Position numbers and translations under genes: made by a program. A stretch of DNA of 64,000 nt from Mariniphaga anaerophila. Its GTDB lineage: Bacteria; Bacteroidota; Bacteroidia; Bacteroidales; Prolixibacteraceae. Each line of letters begins with the position of its first letter. Positions within the stretch are counted from its first letter, which is position 1. The notes under the pieces are model-generated. The model was not told where the DNA came from. It made no database searches and was given only the letters and a program-made list of their open reading frames with translations. Positions 26,503 through 35,818 of this stretch are shown here, piece after piece. The stretch covers positions 310,001-374,000 of the forward strand of contig NZ_FQUM01000001.1 in NCBI RefSeq assembly GCF_900129025.1, given 5' to 3'.

Positions 26503-27666
26503 TCACATCTGATATTCTTCGGGATCGATTCTGATATTATTGTTTTTAATTTGCCTTTCTGTTACAAATTTGCAAAACTTGTGATAAAGCTGTTGATCTT
26601 CCTCTTCATTCGACTTAAAAAGCTCATACAAGGTTCTGTTTCCCTGGTAGTATGCTAATCTTTTTGATTCCCATATTCCGTACTCTTTGAAAGCTTTCAT
26701 GTAATTTTCGAGCCTGTACCCCCAATTTCCACGATCAATCATGACTCTATCGTCAAACTCTATTTCCATATCCATTCCGTTGGCTTTCGCGTCTTCGCAA
26801 GCTTTGTTGAGAAATGAAACAGGCCTGCTGTCATTGAAAAAATAGTTGGGTTGATAATAGGCATAATTAAAGGTGAGTCTTTCCCAGTCGAAAGCGCCAT
26901 CAGAACCATGATAAGGAATCCATACAAAACCATATTTCAAATTATTTAGATAAGCTGATAGATCGGCCAAAATACCCCTTGAATTGGTAGCTTCTTCCGC
27001 AATCCAATAAAAACCGGCCAAATCAATGTTTTCATAGTTCATCTCTTTAAACTTCTTTCTTGCATAATCGATGTACCACTGACAGGCACTTATCCGATCG
27101 TCTGGTTTTGAAAAATCCAATAGGGCACCATTACTAACGCTTCCCCAATCTTTTTGTGTTTTTATAGGTTCCGGAATTCCGATTACTACTTTTCGTTTTT
27201 CTGTAGGTTTACCCAAGCGCTCTTTGGCACTCTCAACTGACCTGTTTAAAGCCCCCAGGCAGTACCGCGACTGAAAATAGTAATCAAGCAGTTTTTTCCA
27301 GTCGTATTGATTGGCCGGAACAGGAGTATATCCTGAGGCAAATGTTTTACCCTCGCCATTGTGGATCTCCAAAAATAAGAATGAATCAAACATCCAGTGT
27401 TCATTGCCCGATTCATCGACATTGGTAACGTATGGTTCCACATATTCTTCGTTCCATTCATGGCCCCGGTGTGATCCGCCGGCATACAGAAGAACCATGT
27501 CTTTGTTCTCTAAAAGTTCAGTCCTGTTTTTCTCCCATTCATATAATGAATTATCTTCCTTTTCTTCTTCTGGAGAAGGAACATAACTTGGAGCATTCTC
27601 CGAACATGCAGCGAACATAGAAAATATAACAAATAAAAACAGAGAATGAGTTCTCATTTTTTGCAT
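26503..27666 (-). CDS. DUF4855 family lipoprotein (first of a tandem pair)
   Basis: A 387-residue paralogue of the downstream protein, with lipoprotein signal FSMFAAC and a serine/glutamate-rich spacer. Shared blocks are DMVLLYAGGSHRGHEWNEEY, MFDSFLFLEIHNGEGKTFAS, DLAGFYWIAEEATNSRGI, FVWIPYHGSDGAFDWERL, QPNYFF and DMEIEFDDRVM. The pair keeps these blocks but differs widely elsewhere, so the duplication is old and the two may act on different parts of one substrate. A very strong hairpin lies between this gene and the SusCD genes upstream, so it may be expressed at a lower level or from its own promoter. Confidence 0.87.
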   Translation of the reverse strand: MQKMRTHSLFLFVIFSMFAACSENAPSYVPSPEEEKEDNSLYEWEKNRTELLENKDMVLLYAGGSHRGHEWNEEYVEPYVTNVDESGNEHWMFDSFLFLEIHNGEGKTFASGYTPVPANQYDWKKLLDYYFQSRYCLGALNRSVESAKERLGKPTEKRKVVIGIPEPIKTQKDWGSVSNGALLDFSKPDDRISACQWYIDYARKKFKEMNYENIDLAGFYWIAEEATNSRGILADLSAYLNNLKYGFVWIPYHGSDGAFDWERLTFNYAYYQPNYFFNDSRPVSFLNKACEDAKANGMDMEIEFDDRVMIDRGNWGYRLENYMKAFKEYGIWESKRLAYYQGNRTLYELFKSNEEEDQQLYHKFCKFVTERQIKNNNIRIDPEEYQM

Positions 27667-27716
27667 TAGATAAAAATTAGATAACGATCAAATGTTTTCT
27701 GAAACGAATATTTATT

Positions 27717-27860
27717 TTAATGACATATTCTCCTTTCGTACTTATAACCGATTAGCGGAAGCGATACGACCAACAACATACTGCAAATAAGCCATATATA
27801 ACCAAAATAGAAGAAATTAATTTCTACTCTTATGCCTTTATAAAAAAATTCAAGTAACAT
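27717..27860 (-). CDS. 47-residue membrane ORF of uncertain status, possible remnant
   Basis: Read on the minus strand, an ATG at 27860 opens 47 codons ending at TAA (27719-27717). It begins MLLEFFYKG and contains a hydrophobic helix (about residues 20-40, IWLICSMLLVVSLPLIG) ending in a basic YKYERRICH tail. This looks like the last membrane segment of a transporter or acyltransferase, so it may be a gene remnant rather than a live small protein. The start codon lies inside a 16-base perfect inverted repeat, which would hide it in a hairpin. No ribosome-binding sequence is clear. Confidence 0.3.
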   Translation of the reverse strand: MLLEFFYKGIRVEINFFYFGYIWLICSMLLVVSLPLIGYKYERRICH

Positions 27861-27886
27861 AAAAACTAATGTTTTTATGTTACTTG
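27842..27886 (-). terminator. 16-base perfect hairpin after the SusCD genes
   Basis: CAAGTAACATAAAAAC (27851-27866) and GTTTTTATGTTACTTG (27871-27886) are exact inverses with a TAAT centre. On the minus strand AATTTTTTT follows the stem (A's at 27842-27848). It lies 20 bases after the stop of the 28800-27907 gene, so it should end or strongly reduce the SusCD transcript before the DUF4855 genes. Confidence 0.8.
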
Positions 27887-27906
27887 AAAAAAGCTAAACA
27901 TAGAGT

Positions 27907-28800
27907 TTATTTATTCCATGCCCATAAAGACAATTCGCAAATTGAAATGTTGGTCAACGGAGGAGAAGTCCTCCAGTTTTGTCTGTTAATAATACGAAGA
28001 TACCTAACACTTGGGCTATCATCCTTTTCAAAATGGACATTATCCCCTTCTGCGAAATCGGTTATGGTTGATGAAGAGTTATCAATATCAGCCAATTTTG
28101 TCCAATCCGACCAGTCACCGCTTGCTGGCGGCTCACCCGGTAACATATAGCCCCACAACTCATACTCTTTAGGACACGTGTGTGTATAAGCCCAATATAA
28201 ATGAACTTTGAATTGCTTTAAGTCATAATAACTTCCATCATAACGCGTACCAATATCAAAAGTAAATGAACTTGTAGTCCAATAGTTTCTATAACCAATC
28301 GAGGCATAATCTTCCGGTTTAGACATATAGCCACCATCCCACAATACGCTCATAGGATCACCTCCCTGTGGTGAATCATTATTCAGATTATAAGCCATAA
28401 ATTTTGATTTATCGATAAAAATAAACTCAGGTATTGATGCCGTTATTGTATAAGTTACATCGCCATAAAGATTGTTTACAGTAATCTCGTAGGGCTTGGT
28501 CAAATCAAGTGTCAGAATCGTATCTGTAGGGGCAATTAGTTTTGCTCTTTTTGAAACATTTAGCTTAACTTTTACTTCCTTCAGGCTTTTTAAATTGAAT
28601 AATTCCAAAACAATTGTTTTGTTCTTATCTGATATTTCTGCATTCACAAATTCAGATCCATCTTCTGCTGTGACGGCTTTAAAAGGTGTCAGAACAGGGT
28701 TCAACGGAATCGACTCGTCCAGTTTATCATCACTACAGGATGAAAATAAAACAATTCCACTGCAAAGAATAATACTCCAATATAGAAATAGCTTTTTCAT
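27907..28800 (-). CDS. Surface lipoprotein with a C-terminal F5/8-type C-like (DUF5000-like) domain
   Basis: The Met at 28800 (MKKLFLYWSIILCSGIVLFSSC) is preferred; the ATG at 28830 would overlap the susD stop and spoil the lipoprotein signal. The product has 297 residues. Residues about 40-125 form a beta domain like the ones following SusD genes (KTIVLELFNLKSLKEVKVKL). The C-terminal half has the discoidin-like pattern GGYMSKPEDYASIGYRN, FTFDIGTRY, YELWGYM, VRYLRIINRQNW. Such proteins sit on the cell surface and bind glycan beside SusCD. The exact DUF number is uncertain. Confidence 0.75.
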   Translation of the reverse strand: MKKLFLYWSIILCSGIVLFSSCSDDKLDESIPLNPVLTPFKAVTAEDGSEFVNAEISDKNKTIVLELFNLKSLKEVKVKLNVSKRAKLIAPTDTILTLDLTKPYEITVNNLYGDVTYTITASIPEFIFIDKSKFMAYNLNNDSPQGGDPMSVLWDGGYMSKPEDYASIGYRNYWTTSSFTFDIGTRYDGSYYDLKQFKVHLYWAYTHTCPKEYELWGYMLPGEPPASGDWSDWTKLADIDNSSSTITDFAEGDNVHFEKDDSPSVRYLRIINRQNWRTSPPLTNISICELSLWAWNK

Positions 28801-28820
28801 ATTTATTCGCTTTTTTTTTA

Positions 28821-30794
28821 TTACCACCAAGGATTTTGAACCAGTTTATAACTCTTGTTTATTTCATCTTCAGGTATCGGGAACAAATAAAATTCTTTTT
28901 TGAAAACACGGGTTTCAAAAGGTACCCTTTCGTAAAAACCAGTAAAAGAAAAACTATTTGCTGCCGCATCGCCTGCGCTGATGGCCATGCCCCACATACG
29001 TCCGCCGTCGCCCCACTTACGGGTGTCGGTTTCTGAACCCTCATCAGGCGTATGAGCGAGCCACCTTCTGCGTGAGGTCATGTAACGATCGCCTTCCATG
29101 CACAACTCAATTTGCCTCTCTCTTAAAATAAATTCGCGTTGAAGCTCTTTACTTCCAGCAATTTCAGGATTTGTTTCAAAAACACTTGGCACACCTGCTC
29201 TTTCCCGAATCATATCCCAATATTTGCGTATGTCAGCATTGCCCGGATCATATTCATTCAGTGCCTCTACATAATCCAACAAAATCTGAGCATACCGTAT
29301 AAATACATCCATATACTGTTGCGGATAGGTGCGGTCGTATAAATTAGCCATCGGATCCACTCTCTTCTGGGCTAAGTAGCCTGTTCTTGAAAAGAAGGTA
29401 TAAGATCCGGACTGACGCGATACTCCCCCATAATACAGTTCTGCGCGAGCATAACCATCCTGCTGACCAGTGCTGTTGTAAAAATTTCGTTTAGCAATAT
29501 CATCCGGAATCTGGGGGATAATGCGCTTATTGTAAAGTATTGATGCGTAGAAACGAGGTTCGCGGTTCGCATACATGTTCCAATCTCCTTCCCAATGTCC
29601 CCACGCGTCACATTCCCGAATATCTGCAATCATTTGTTTACGCCCTTCTTCGGTACCAACAGCCCTGTTATTCGGATTCCAATGAGAGTTAGGCGATGTT
29701 GCGAAACCACTTTCCACATACCCCGATGTTGGATCCTCAATGGTTTTTCCATTTTCCATTAAGAAAGCATCAACAAGACGCTGTGTTGGGCCAACTCCGC
29801 CAAGTGTTTTCGGACCGGGAGTAGTATGTATCATCCAAGCCTCTGTATTTCCTATCCCATATTTTCCCCAAATAACCTCACTATTCCACTTTTTCAAGTG
29901 AACATCCACACATGATTTATACGGGTTAAATGCACCATCTCCGTTCTCGCTGTTCTTGTATAAACGAAGGTTGGCTTCCGGATTGTTTTCCGAGATATTG
30001 ATGACCGCCCGGCTAGCTTCAGCTGCTCTTCTCCATTTTGATTCATCGTAGGTTGTATTGACCAGCAATGTGCCATCAGGGTTTTTAAAATTTGCATACT
30101 CTGCATTTCCGTTCCATTGCGGACTGGCAGCAAATGTCAGAACAGTTGATTTAACCGATTTACAAACGATCTTATTAGGTTTCCCCATCCATGTGGTATT
30201 GTTTTGCCAGTGAAGCGGTAGATCTTTCTCTGCCTCATCCATCATTTCCAAAATGTAGTCAACACATTCGTCAAATGGAGCTCGGCCCATATTAGCAAAG
30301 TCGGCGTCGTTTGGTTGCAGCTCTTTCATCAGGACAAAAGGTCCCCATTGACGAAGAAGTAACCAATAGTAATACCCACGAAGAAACTTCGATTCAGCCT
30401 TATATTGAATCTTCAAGTCTTCACTTAATTCACCACACTGATCAACATTACTTTCAAATACGAAAGAAGATCGGATTGCTCGATACAACTGTCTGTAGTA
30501 GGAATGATAATAATTTAAAGAGGGCGACCAGTTTCCCAAATTAAGTCCGTATGTAGAATATACTGTCCAGCTTAAATCAATTTCATCAGCTAATCCTATC
30601 CATGGTGCCTCCTGCTCTAGCCTCTCTATAGGAATGGTAGCATAGACATTAGCAAGGTATTTTTCAACTTCTACTCTGGAACTCCACACCATGTCATCTG
30701 TTTTCATATCATCGGGAAGTTTATCTAAAAAATCTGAGCAACCCGAAAAGAATAACAGTTGAGCTAAAAACAAACTTATAATAATTTTTTTCAT
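28821..30794 (-). CDS. SusD/RagB-family nutrient-binding outer-membrane lipoprotein
   Basis: A 657-residue SusD-like protein with a lipoprotein signal ending LLFFSGC and the usual SDFLDKLPDD opening. TPR-rich helices include YRQLYRAIRSSFVFESNV and ESKFLRGYYYWLLLRQWGPF. The C-terminal RagB region has YAQILLDYVEALNEYDPG, ILRERQIELCMEGDRYMTSRR and a final FPIPEDEINKSYKLVQNPWW. It caps the SusC barrel on the cell surface and hands the ligand to it. Starts 11 bases after the SusC gene ends, so the two are cotranscribed. Confidence 0.96.
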   Translation of the reverse strand: MKKIIISLFLAQLLFFSGCSDFLDKLPDDMKTDDMVWSSRVEVEKYLANVYATIPIERLEQEAPWIGLADEIDLSWTVYSTYGLNLGNWSPSLNYYHSYYRQLYRAIRSSFVFESNVDQCGELSEDLKIQYKAESKFLRGYYYWLLLRQWGPFVLMKELQPNDADFANMGRAPFDECVDYILEMMDEAEKDLPLHWQNNTTWMGKPNKIVCKSVKSTVLTFAASPQWNGNAEYANFKNPDGTLLVNTTYDESKWRRAAEASRAVINISENNPEANLRLYKNSENGDGAFNPYKSCVDVHLKKWNSEVIWGKYGIGNTEAWMIHTTPGPKTLGGVGPTQRLVDAFLMENGKTIEDPTSGYVESGFATSPNSHWNPNNRAVGTEEGRKQMIADIRECDAWGHWEGDWNMYANREPRFYASILYNKRIIPQIPDDIAKRNFYNSTGQQDGYARAELYYGGVSRQSGSYTFFSRTGYLAQKRVDPMANLYDRTYPQQYMDVFIRYAQILLDYVEALNEYDPGNADIRKYWDMIRERAGVPSVFETNPEIAGSKELQREFILRERQIELCMEGDRYMTSRRRWLAHTPDEGSETDTRKWGDGGRMWGMAISAGDAAANSFSFTGFYERVPFETRVFKKEFYLFPIPEDEINKSYKLVQNPWW

Positions 30795-30805
30795 TTTCTT
30801 TTTGC

Positions 30806-33800
30806 TTAAAATGTTGTTCTAATACCGAAATTTATTTTTCTTGGAATTGGGTACCTGCTCCCATTTGATGATGCGGTTTCAGGATCCCACATGTCCCAAG
30901 GTGCAAACACGGCAACATTACTGGCTAACACATGCACCCTAACAGACCGAAGACCAACACGAGAAACTAATTTATTATTGAATGAGTAGCCTAACTCCAC
31001 GTCAGCCAATCGAAGTAAACTTCCATCATAAATATTGCGGGTAGAAGGCTGCCAGTTGTTACTTGATCTCCCATCAGAATGTCGCGGATAAAACGCATTC
31101 GGATCTGGATTATCCTCTGTCCATCTGTCCAGAGCTTTTTCGAATACATTACCTTTCCCCACACCTTCACTGAATGGAACGAAAGTGCTTCCTCCCAATC
31201 CATATGAAACTCTTGCCTGACCGCGGAAAAAGATACCGAAGTCAACTCCGTTCCACATAAGCTGTGTACCAAAACCATAAATAATTTCAGGAATATTGGT
31301 GTAACCGATGGCCGTTTCATCATCAGCGTCAATAACGCCGTCCTTGTTGATATCTTTATATTTTACATCCCCCGGACGAACAACTCCAAATTTCTGCTCA
31401 GGACTATCGTCTATTTCTTTTTGATCTTTAAATAATCCTTCTGCAATAAGACCAAATTGTTGCCCCAGCGGATGCCCTGTCCTCATACGATATTCATACT
31501 CCATCTGAGGTTCATCCATTTCTATAATCTTATTGCGAGTGAAGGAAAAGTTACCATAAAAACGATAAGAAAACTTATTGATAGTTTTGCTTAACTCCAA
31601 TGTTGTTTCTACACCTCTATTCTCCATAATCCCCATATTGGCATACGGAGTCTGATTTAGACCTGCAATAGCAGGCATAGAACCACGTTGAATTAAAATA
31701 TCAGATCTTCTTTCATGAAAAAGGTCTACATCCATATTAAACGCATTCTCAAACAATCCAAGTTCAAAACCTACATTCTTCTTTAATCCTTTTTCCCACG
31801 TAAGGTTCGATACTCCAATTTGATCTTCTCCAATACCGGAAACTACAGTAGGATTAAAGCCAAAGGCGTAACTACCTAGACCACTGCCCCAAGTGGATAA
31901 ATAACCGTAACGGTAGTTATTTGGCAATGCATCTGATCCCACTAAACCTAGAGAGGCTCTAATTTTCAATAGATTAATCACTTCTGGATTCCAAAACGAT
32001 TCATTTGAAATAAGATATCCTACGGCACCTGCGGGGAAAAGGCCGAAACGATTTTCTTTGGGAAAGTTTTCAGATCCGTTGTATCCCAAATTAAATTCTC
32101 CGAAATAGGTATCTTTAAATGAATATGTTCCTCTAAAAGCTACTCCTTGCTTTCTGTAGGGCAACGCCATAATTGAACTACCTGCGGATCCGTTAATGTA
32201 ATCTCGCTGATAATACATAAACATTCCACCAACCCGGTGATTCGTGCCAAACGACTTATCGTAATTCAATTGGGCTTTTGCTTCGATAGCTCTATCTGAA
32301 CCAGCACTACTTGAGTATCCGAGAAATTCTTGCCCTACATTCACTTCTTTTACAATCAAATCACCTGTTTCATCATCTATGCCATCAACAGAATAAGATG
32401 AAGAAAGCTTATTCCTGCGCTGTATGGTATTGTTGTTGGAGTCGAAAGAGAAAAATCCTTTAAAGTTCAACCCATCCAACAACATCGACAAATCCTGATT
32501 CAGTACCACCTGACTCGTTATTTGGGTATTAAATCGGGTGTTATAACCAGAACCATGTAAACGTTCCGCAGGGTTCAATTCGCCTACCTGACTGGGCGCT
32601 CCCCATCCCCACTCTACAGAACCATCAGAATTTTTACCTACAGGAAGACGGACAGGGCTTGACAAAGGTGTTGACAGATACGCCCAATAAAACAATTCGT
32701 CGGAAGGACTACCAAACCACCTACCATAAAGCGATCTGTTACCTACTCCCGGTTCATGAATATCTATAAGGTTAGCGCCCAGTTCCAGATTAACTATTGT
32801 AGATTTCGTTATCGTAATATCAACATTTGAACGGAAGTTATATCGCTTTAGATTAATATTTGTGTTATAATCATTCAAGTCATAATCTTTAAAATTCCCG
32901 TTATCTTCCATAAAACCACCACTTATAAAATAACGAGCTCTTTCTCCACCACCTCTGATTGTAATGTTTGCATTGGTATTGTTAGACCATTTTTTAAAAA
33001 TCTGATCAAACCAATTGACATTGGGATATAAAAAACGATTTACATCTTTTTCAAGATAGTTTATATATTCTTTAGAATAGTTTTCCTGGCCAAAAGCTTC
33101 GTTGTAAAGTCTGGCATAATCGGCTCCCCCCACAAATTTTGGCATATTAGGCAGGTCTGAAATCCCTGATTCTAACTTAAACTCAACGACCGGTTTTTGT
33201 GCAACTCCTTTTCGTGTTGTTACCAATACAACGCCGTTGGCTGCCCGAACTCCATAAACAGCTGTTGCAGAAGCATCCTTTAATATAGAGATAGATTCAA
33301 CCTCTTCAACCGAGATGTTGGTCATATCTCTTTCAACTCCGTCCACCAAAACCAATGGACTTTTATTTGATCCCAGCGTTGCAATACCACGAACCCAAAA
33401 CGATGCATTGTCATAACCGGGTTCCCCGGATCTTTGAACAATAGTTGCACCTGCAATTCTACCTGAAAGTGTTGAAACAAGTGACCGCTGAGGGATTGCT
33501 AGTTCTTCCGTTTTTATAGACGAGATTGAACCAATAACACTGGCCTTTCTTTGAGACCCCATCCCTACGACAACGGCCTCTTCCAGCAATGTAACTGCTT
33601 CTTTCAAAATTATATCAATCGCTAATTTTTCTGTTACTTCTACGGTTTGTTTTTCAAACCCAATAAAGGAGTAAACTAAAACATCTCCTTTTTTTGCTTG
33701 AATAATATAGTAGCCGTCAAAATCCGTAATTGTTCCTTTTAAGGTTCCTTCAACCGTGACGTTAACTCCGGGAACGGGCTGCCCATTTACATCCGTTACT

Positions 33801-34246
33801 TTACCTCTAATCTGTAACGAACCGTCCTGCTGGAACTGAATACCATTTGTTGCGCGACCATCAATCCCTTTATTTCCTCTCTCTCCTTCTCCCAAAACAA
33901 CTATCTGCCGATCGTAAATATGGTAGAGATTACCGGTATTTCTAAAAGTCTGATCAAGAACTTTTTCAACGGTTTCATCTTTTACATTTACGCTTACCCG
34001 ACGATCTATGTCAACCCATTTTTCGTTATACAGCAGAATAAATTCGCTATTCGCTTCGATATACTCAAATACCTCCTGAATTTTTACATCTTTCAATTTC
34101 AGATTAAATTTGGCAGCCTGCGAATAACTTTCAGCTGAAGAAACAATCAGCACAGAAAACATTAGGATTGTTAATAGCTTCATTTTTAACACAATTTTAG
34201 ACAAACTTCCCCTTGGAAAGCAGCGTAATTTTTGCTTTTTCTTCAT
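30806..34246 (-). CDS. SusC/RagA TonB-dependent outer-membrane receptor with N-terminal STN signalling domain
   Basis: A 1146-residue transporter. After a long signal region (MKKKQKLRCFPRG... to SAESYSQ) comes an STN domain about residues 45-118 (FNLKLKDVKIQEVFEYIE), then a CarboxypepD_reg domain about 140-215 (RGKVTDVNGQPVPGVNVTVE), the VVVGMGSQRK TonB-box region, a plug with LSGRIAGATIVQ and LVLVDGVERDM, and the 22-strand barrel to the final PIPRKINFGIRTTF. The STN domain is the contact for the FecR-type anti-sigma factor encoded just upstream, so ligand capture should switch on the ECF sigma factor. It imports oligosaccharides of unknown kind with its SusD partner. Confidence 0.96.
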   Translation of the reverse strand: MKKKQKLRCFPRGSLSKIVLKMKLLTILMFSVLIVSSAESYSQAAKFNLKLKDVKIQEVFEYIEANSEFILLYNEKWVDIDRRVSVNVKDETVEKVLDQTFRNTGNLYHIYDRQIVVLGEGERGNKGIDGRATNGIQFQQDGSLQIRGKVTDVNGQPVPGVNVTVEGTLKGTITDFDGYYIIQAKKGDVLVYSFIGFEKQTVEVTEKLAIDIILKEAVTLLEEAVVVGMGSQRKASVIGSISSIKTEELAIPQRSLVSTLSGRIAGATIVQRSGEPGYDNASFWVRGIATLGSNKSPLVLVDGVERDMTNISVEEVESISILKDASATAVYGVRAANGVVLVTTRKGVAQKPVVEFKLESGISDLPNMPKFVGGADYARLYNEAFGQENYSKEYINYLEKDVNRFLYPNVNWFDQIFKKWSNNTNANITIRGGGERARYFISGGFMEDNGNFKDYDLNDYNTNINLKRYNFRSNVDITITKSTIVNLELGANLIDIHEPGVGNRSLYGRWFGSPSDELFYWAYLSTPLSSPVRLPVGKNSDGSVEWGWGAPSQVGELNPAERLHGSGYNTRFNTQITSQVVLNQDLSMLLDGLNFKGFFSFDSNNNTIQRRNKLSSSYSVDGIDDETGDLIVKEVNVGQEFLGYSSSAGSDRAIEAKAQLNYDKSFGTNHRVGGMFMYYQRDYINGSAGSSIMALPYRKQGVAFRGTYSFKDTYFGEFNLGYNGSENFPKENRFGLFPAGAVGYLISNESFWNPEVINLLKIRASLGLVGSDALPNNYRYGYLSTWGSGLGSYAFGFNPTVVSGIGEDQIGVSNLTWEKGLKKNVGFELGLFENAFNMDVDLFHERRSDILIQRGSMPAIAGLNQTPYANMGIMENRGVETTLELSKTINKFSYRFYGNFSFTRNKIIEMDEPQMEYEYRMRTGHPLGQQFGLIAEGLFKDQKEIDDSPEQKFGVVRPGDVKYKDINKDGVIDADDETAIGYTNIPEIIYGFGTQLMWNGVDFGIFFRGQARVSYGLGGSTFVPFSEGVGKGNVFEKALDRWTEDNPDPNAFYPRHSDGRSSNNWQPSTRNIYDGSLLRLADVELGYSFNNKLVSRVGLRSVRVHVLASNVAVFAPWDMWDPETASSNGSRYPIPRKINFGIRTTF

Positions 34247-34284
34247 ACTTTTGTACAGTTTAGATTAAAATTTTTAATTTATGC

Positions 34285-34320
34285 AAAAGACCGGTGGGCG
34301 GGCAGGCCTGCTGGTCTTAC
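34285..34320 (-). terminator. Hairpin between fecR-like and susC-like genes
   Basis: AAGACC (34287-34292) pairs with GGTCTT (34313-34318), enclosing GCAGGCCTGC, a second small palindrome. Four T's follow on the minus strand. It lies just after the anti-sigma gene and before the receptor start, in the spot where ECF-sigma-driven SusCD operons begin, so it may separate the two transcripts. Confidence 0.5.
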
Positions 34321-34331
34321 TTTCTTTTACT

Positions 34332-35564
34332 TCAACGCCGGTGCATTTTCTCCATCTTTTTTTCTATTATAATTCTATTTTCAACTATTCTAAAATTAAA
34401 ATCTGCAGCGTCAGCCAAAGCTCTCATCACTATATCCAGAGAATTTTTCAAATCAAGTTTTCCTGAAATTTTATCATCAACAGGGTAACTGGCAGGATAT
34501 TGTATTTGAACATTATAATATCTTTCCACCTTCTTTAATACAGAGATAAGACTTTCCCTACGGTATTGCAGCCATCCATAGATCCAGGAAACGTATAAAT
34601 CCACGTCAGGTTCATCAGTCACAATAAATTCATTTTGCCCCTTTTCAAAACTTGCTTTTTGGTTGGGCTTCAATACAATTCCATTTTTTTCAATTCCAAA
34701 AGCGTTAGGCTTATTTAATACCACACTTCCTTCCAACAAAACAGTCTCAATTTTCGCATCACCCGGGTACGCAGAAACGTTAAAATGAGTTCCCAAAACT
34801 CGGATATCAACATCACCCGTTTTCACAATAAAGGGATGTTCTTCATTTTTCGACACCTGAAAACATGCTTCACCTTCGAGATAAACCTCCCTGTTTTTTT
34901 TGGTAAACCTCGACGGAAAAGCCAGCCGGCTTCCTGCGTTAAGCCATACTTTAGTACCATCAGCCAGCAGAAGCTCAGACTTTTTGCCAAAGGGAATGAC
35001 TACCTCGTTCATCTTTATTGTCCTGGCTTTTACATTTGAAGTTTCATCCATTTGAATAATGCTATCATTTACTAAAATACGAGCATTAATGTCATTAAAC
35101 GCAATAATGGAGTTATTCCTTTTTAAAAAAACTTTTTCACCGGAAGGAAAAATCATCCGAGCTTCATTCTTTGAGTATTCAGAAGATGAAACGAACTCGT
35201 ACTTTTTATCTTTATCAGACAAATAAAAAAAACTAAAAGTCCCCAACGAAACAATAATCAATACAGAAGCAGCCCAGCTGAGTCGTCTTCTATTTTTCAG
35301 CTTCCGCACTTTTTGTTTGTACCCTTGCTCATATTTATCGATACTTCTCCAAATTTCCAAAACTGATTCGTCTCCGAGTGAATCATATTCATCCTGTAAC
35401 AAAAGAACTATTTCTTTTGCTTTCAGTGCCCGTGAATAAAAGTCAGAATTCGAAGCAAAAAACCTTTCCCATTCACTCTTGTTTTCCCCTCGCAGAGCCC
35501 ATGATCTAAAAGATTTTTCCTCAATAAGCTGTTCTTGGCTATATTCTAAAAAATTTTGTTTCAT
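34332..35564 (-). CDS. FecR-family anti-sigma factor
   Basis: A 410-residue inner-membrane regulator. The cytoplasmic N-terminus (about 1-90) should hold the sigma factor; a single membrane helix follows (LSWAASVLIIVSLGTFSFFYL, about 93-113); the periplasmic FecR domain covers about 180-290 (VVIPFGKKSELLLADGTKVW, LNAGSRLAFPSRF, EVYLEGEACFQVSKNEEHPF). The DUF4974 C-terminal domain (ISGKLDLKNSLDIVMRALAD) contacts the receptor STN domain. It lies between the ECF sigma gene (254 bases upstream) and the SusC gene (85 bases downstream), the usual order. Confidence 0.95.
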   Translation of the reverse strand: MKQNFLEYSQEQLIEEKSFRSWALRGENKSEWERFFASNSDFYSRALKAKEIVLLLQDEYDSLGDESVLEIWRSIDKYEQGYKQKVRKLKNRRRLSWAASVLIIVSLGTFSFFYLSDKDKKYEFVSSSEYSKNEARMIFPSGEKVFLKRNNSIIAFNDINARILVNDSIIQMDETSNVKARTIKMNEVVIPFGKKSELLLADGTKVWLNAGSRLAFPSRFTKKNREVYLEGEACFQVSKNEEHPFIVKTGDVDIRVLGTHFNVSAYPGDAKIETVLLEGSVVLNKPNAFGIEKNGIVLKPNQKASFEKGQNEFIVTDEPDVDLYVSWIYGWLQYRRESLISVLKKVERYYNVQIQYPASYPVDDKISGKLDLKNSLDIVMRALADAADFNFRIVENRIIIEKKMEKMHRR

Positions 35565-35633
35565 TCAATTTTCTAACAGTTTTATATTAACAGAAAGACA
35601 TCTCCGTTATTTTTGTGGACAGAATTACTCATC

Positions 35634-35658
35634 AAAAATTAAAAACTTTTTAATTTTT
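35634..35658. repeat. AT-only 12-base inverted repeat upstream of the fecR-like gene
   Basis: AAAAATTAAAAA (35634-35645) and TTTTTAATTTTT (35647-35658) are perfect inverses around a single C. With no loop it suits a protein-binding site better than a stem. It lies 70 bases upstream of the anti-sigma start. Confidence 0.35.
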
Positions 35659-35739
35659 TCTTAATCAATTTTCGATATTCTTTAAACAGAACTCGACAAT
35701 CAATAAATATTTCAATAAAAAACACAATTTACACAACGC

Positions 35740-35768
35740 GTCTTATGAGTCATATACTCACGTCAGAC
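35740..35768. repeat. Dyad TGAGT/ACTCA between sigma and fecR-like genes
   Basis: GTCT (35740-35743) with AGAC (35765-35768) encloses TGAGT (35746-35750) and ACTCA (35756-35760) around CATAT. The layered dyad is 51 bases after the sigma stop. No T tract follows, so it may be an operator rather than a terminator. Confidence 0.35.
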
Positions 35769-35818
35769 AGGTAAATATGACTAAATAAGCTTATACAGGA
35801 AAAGCTTTCTGAGAAGAA

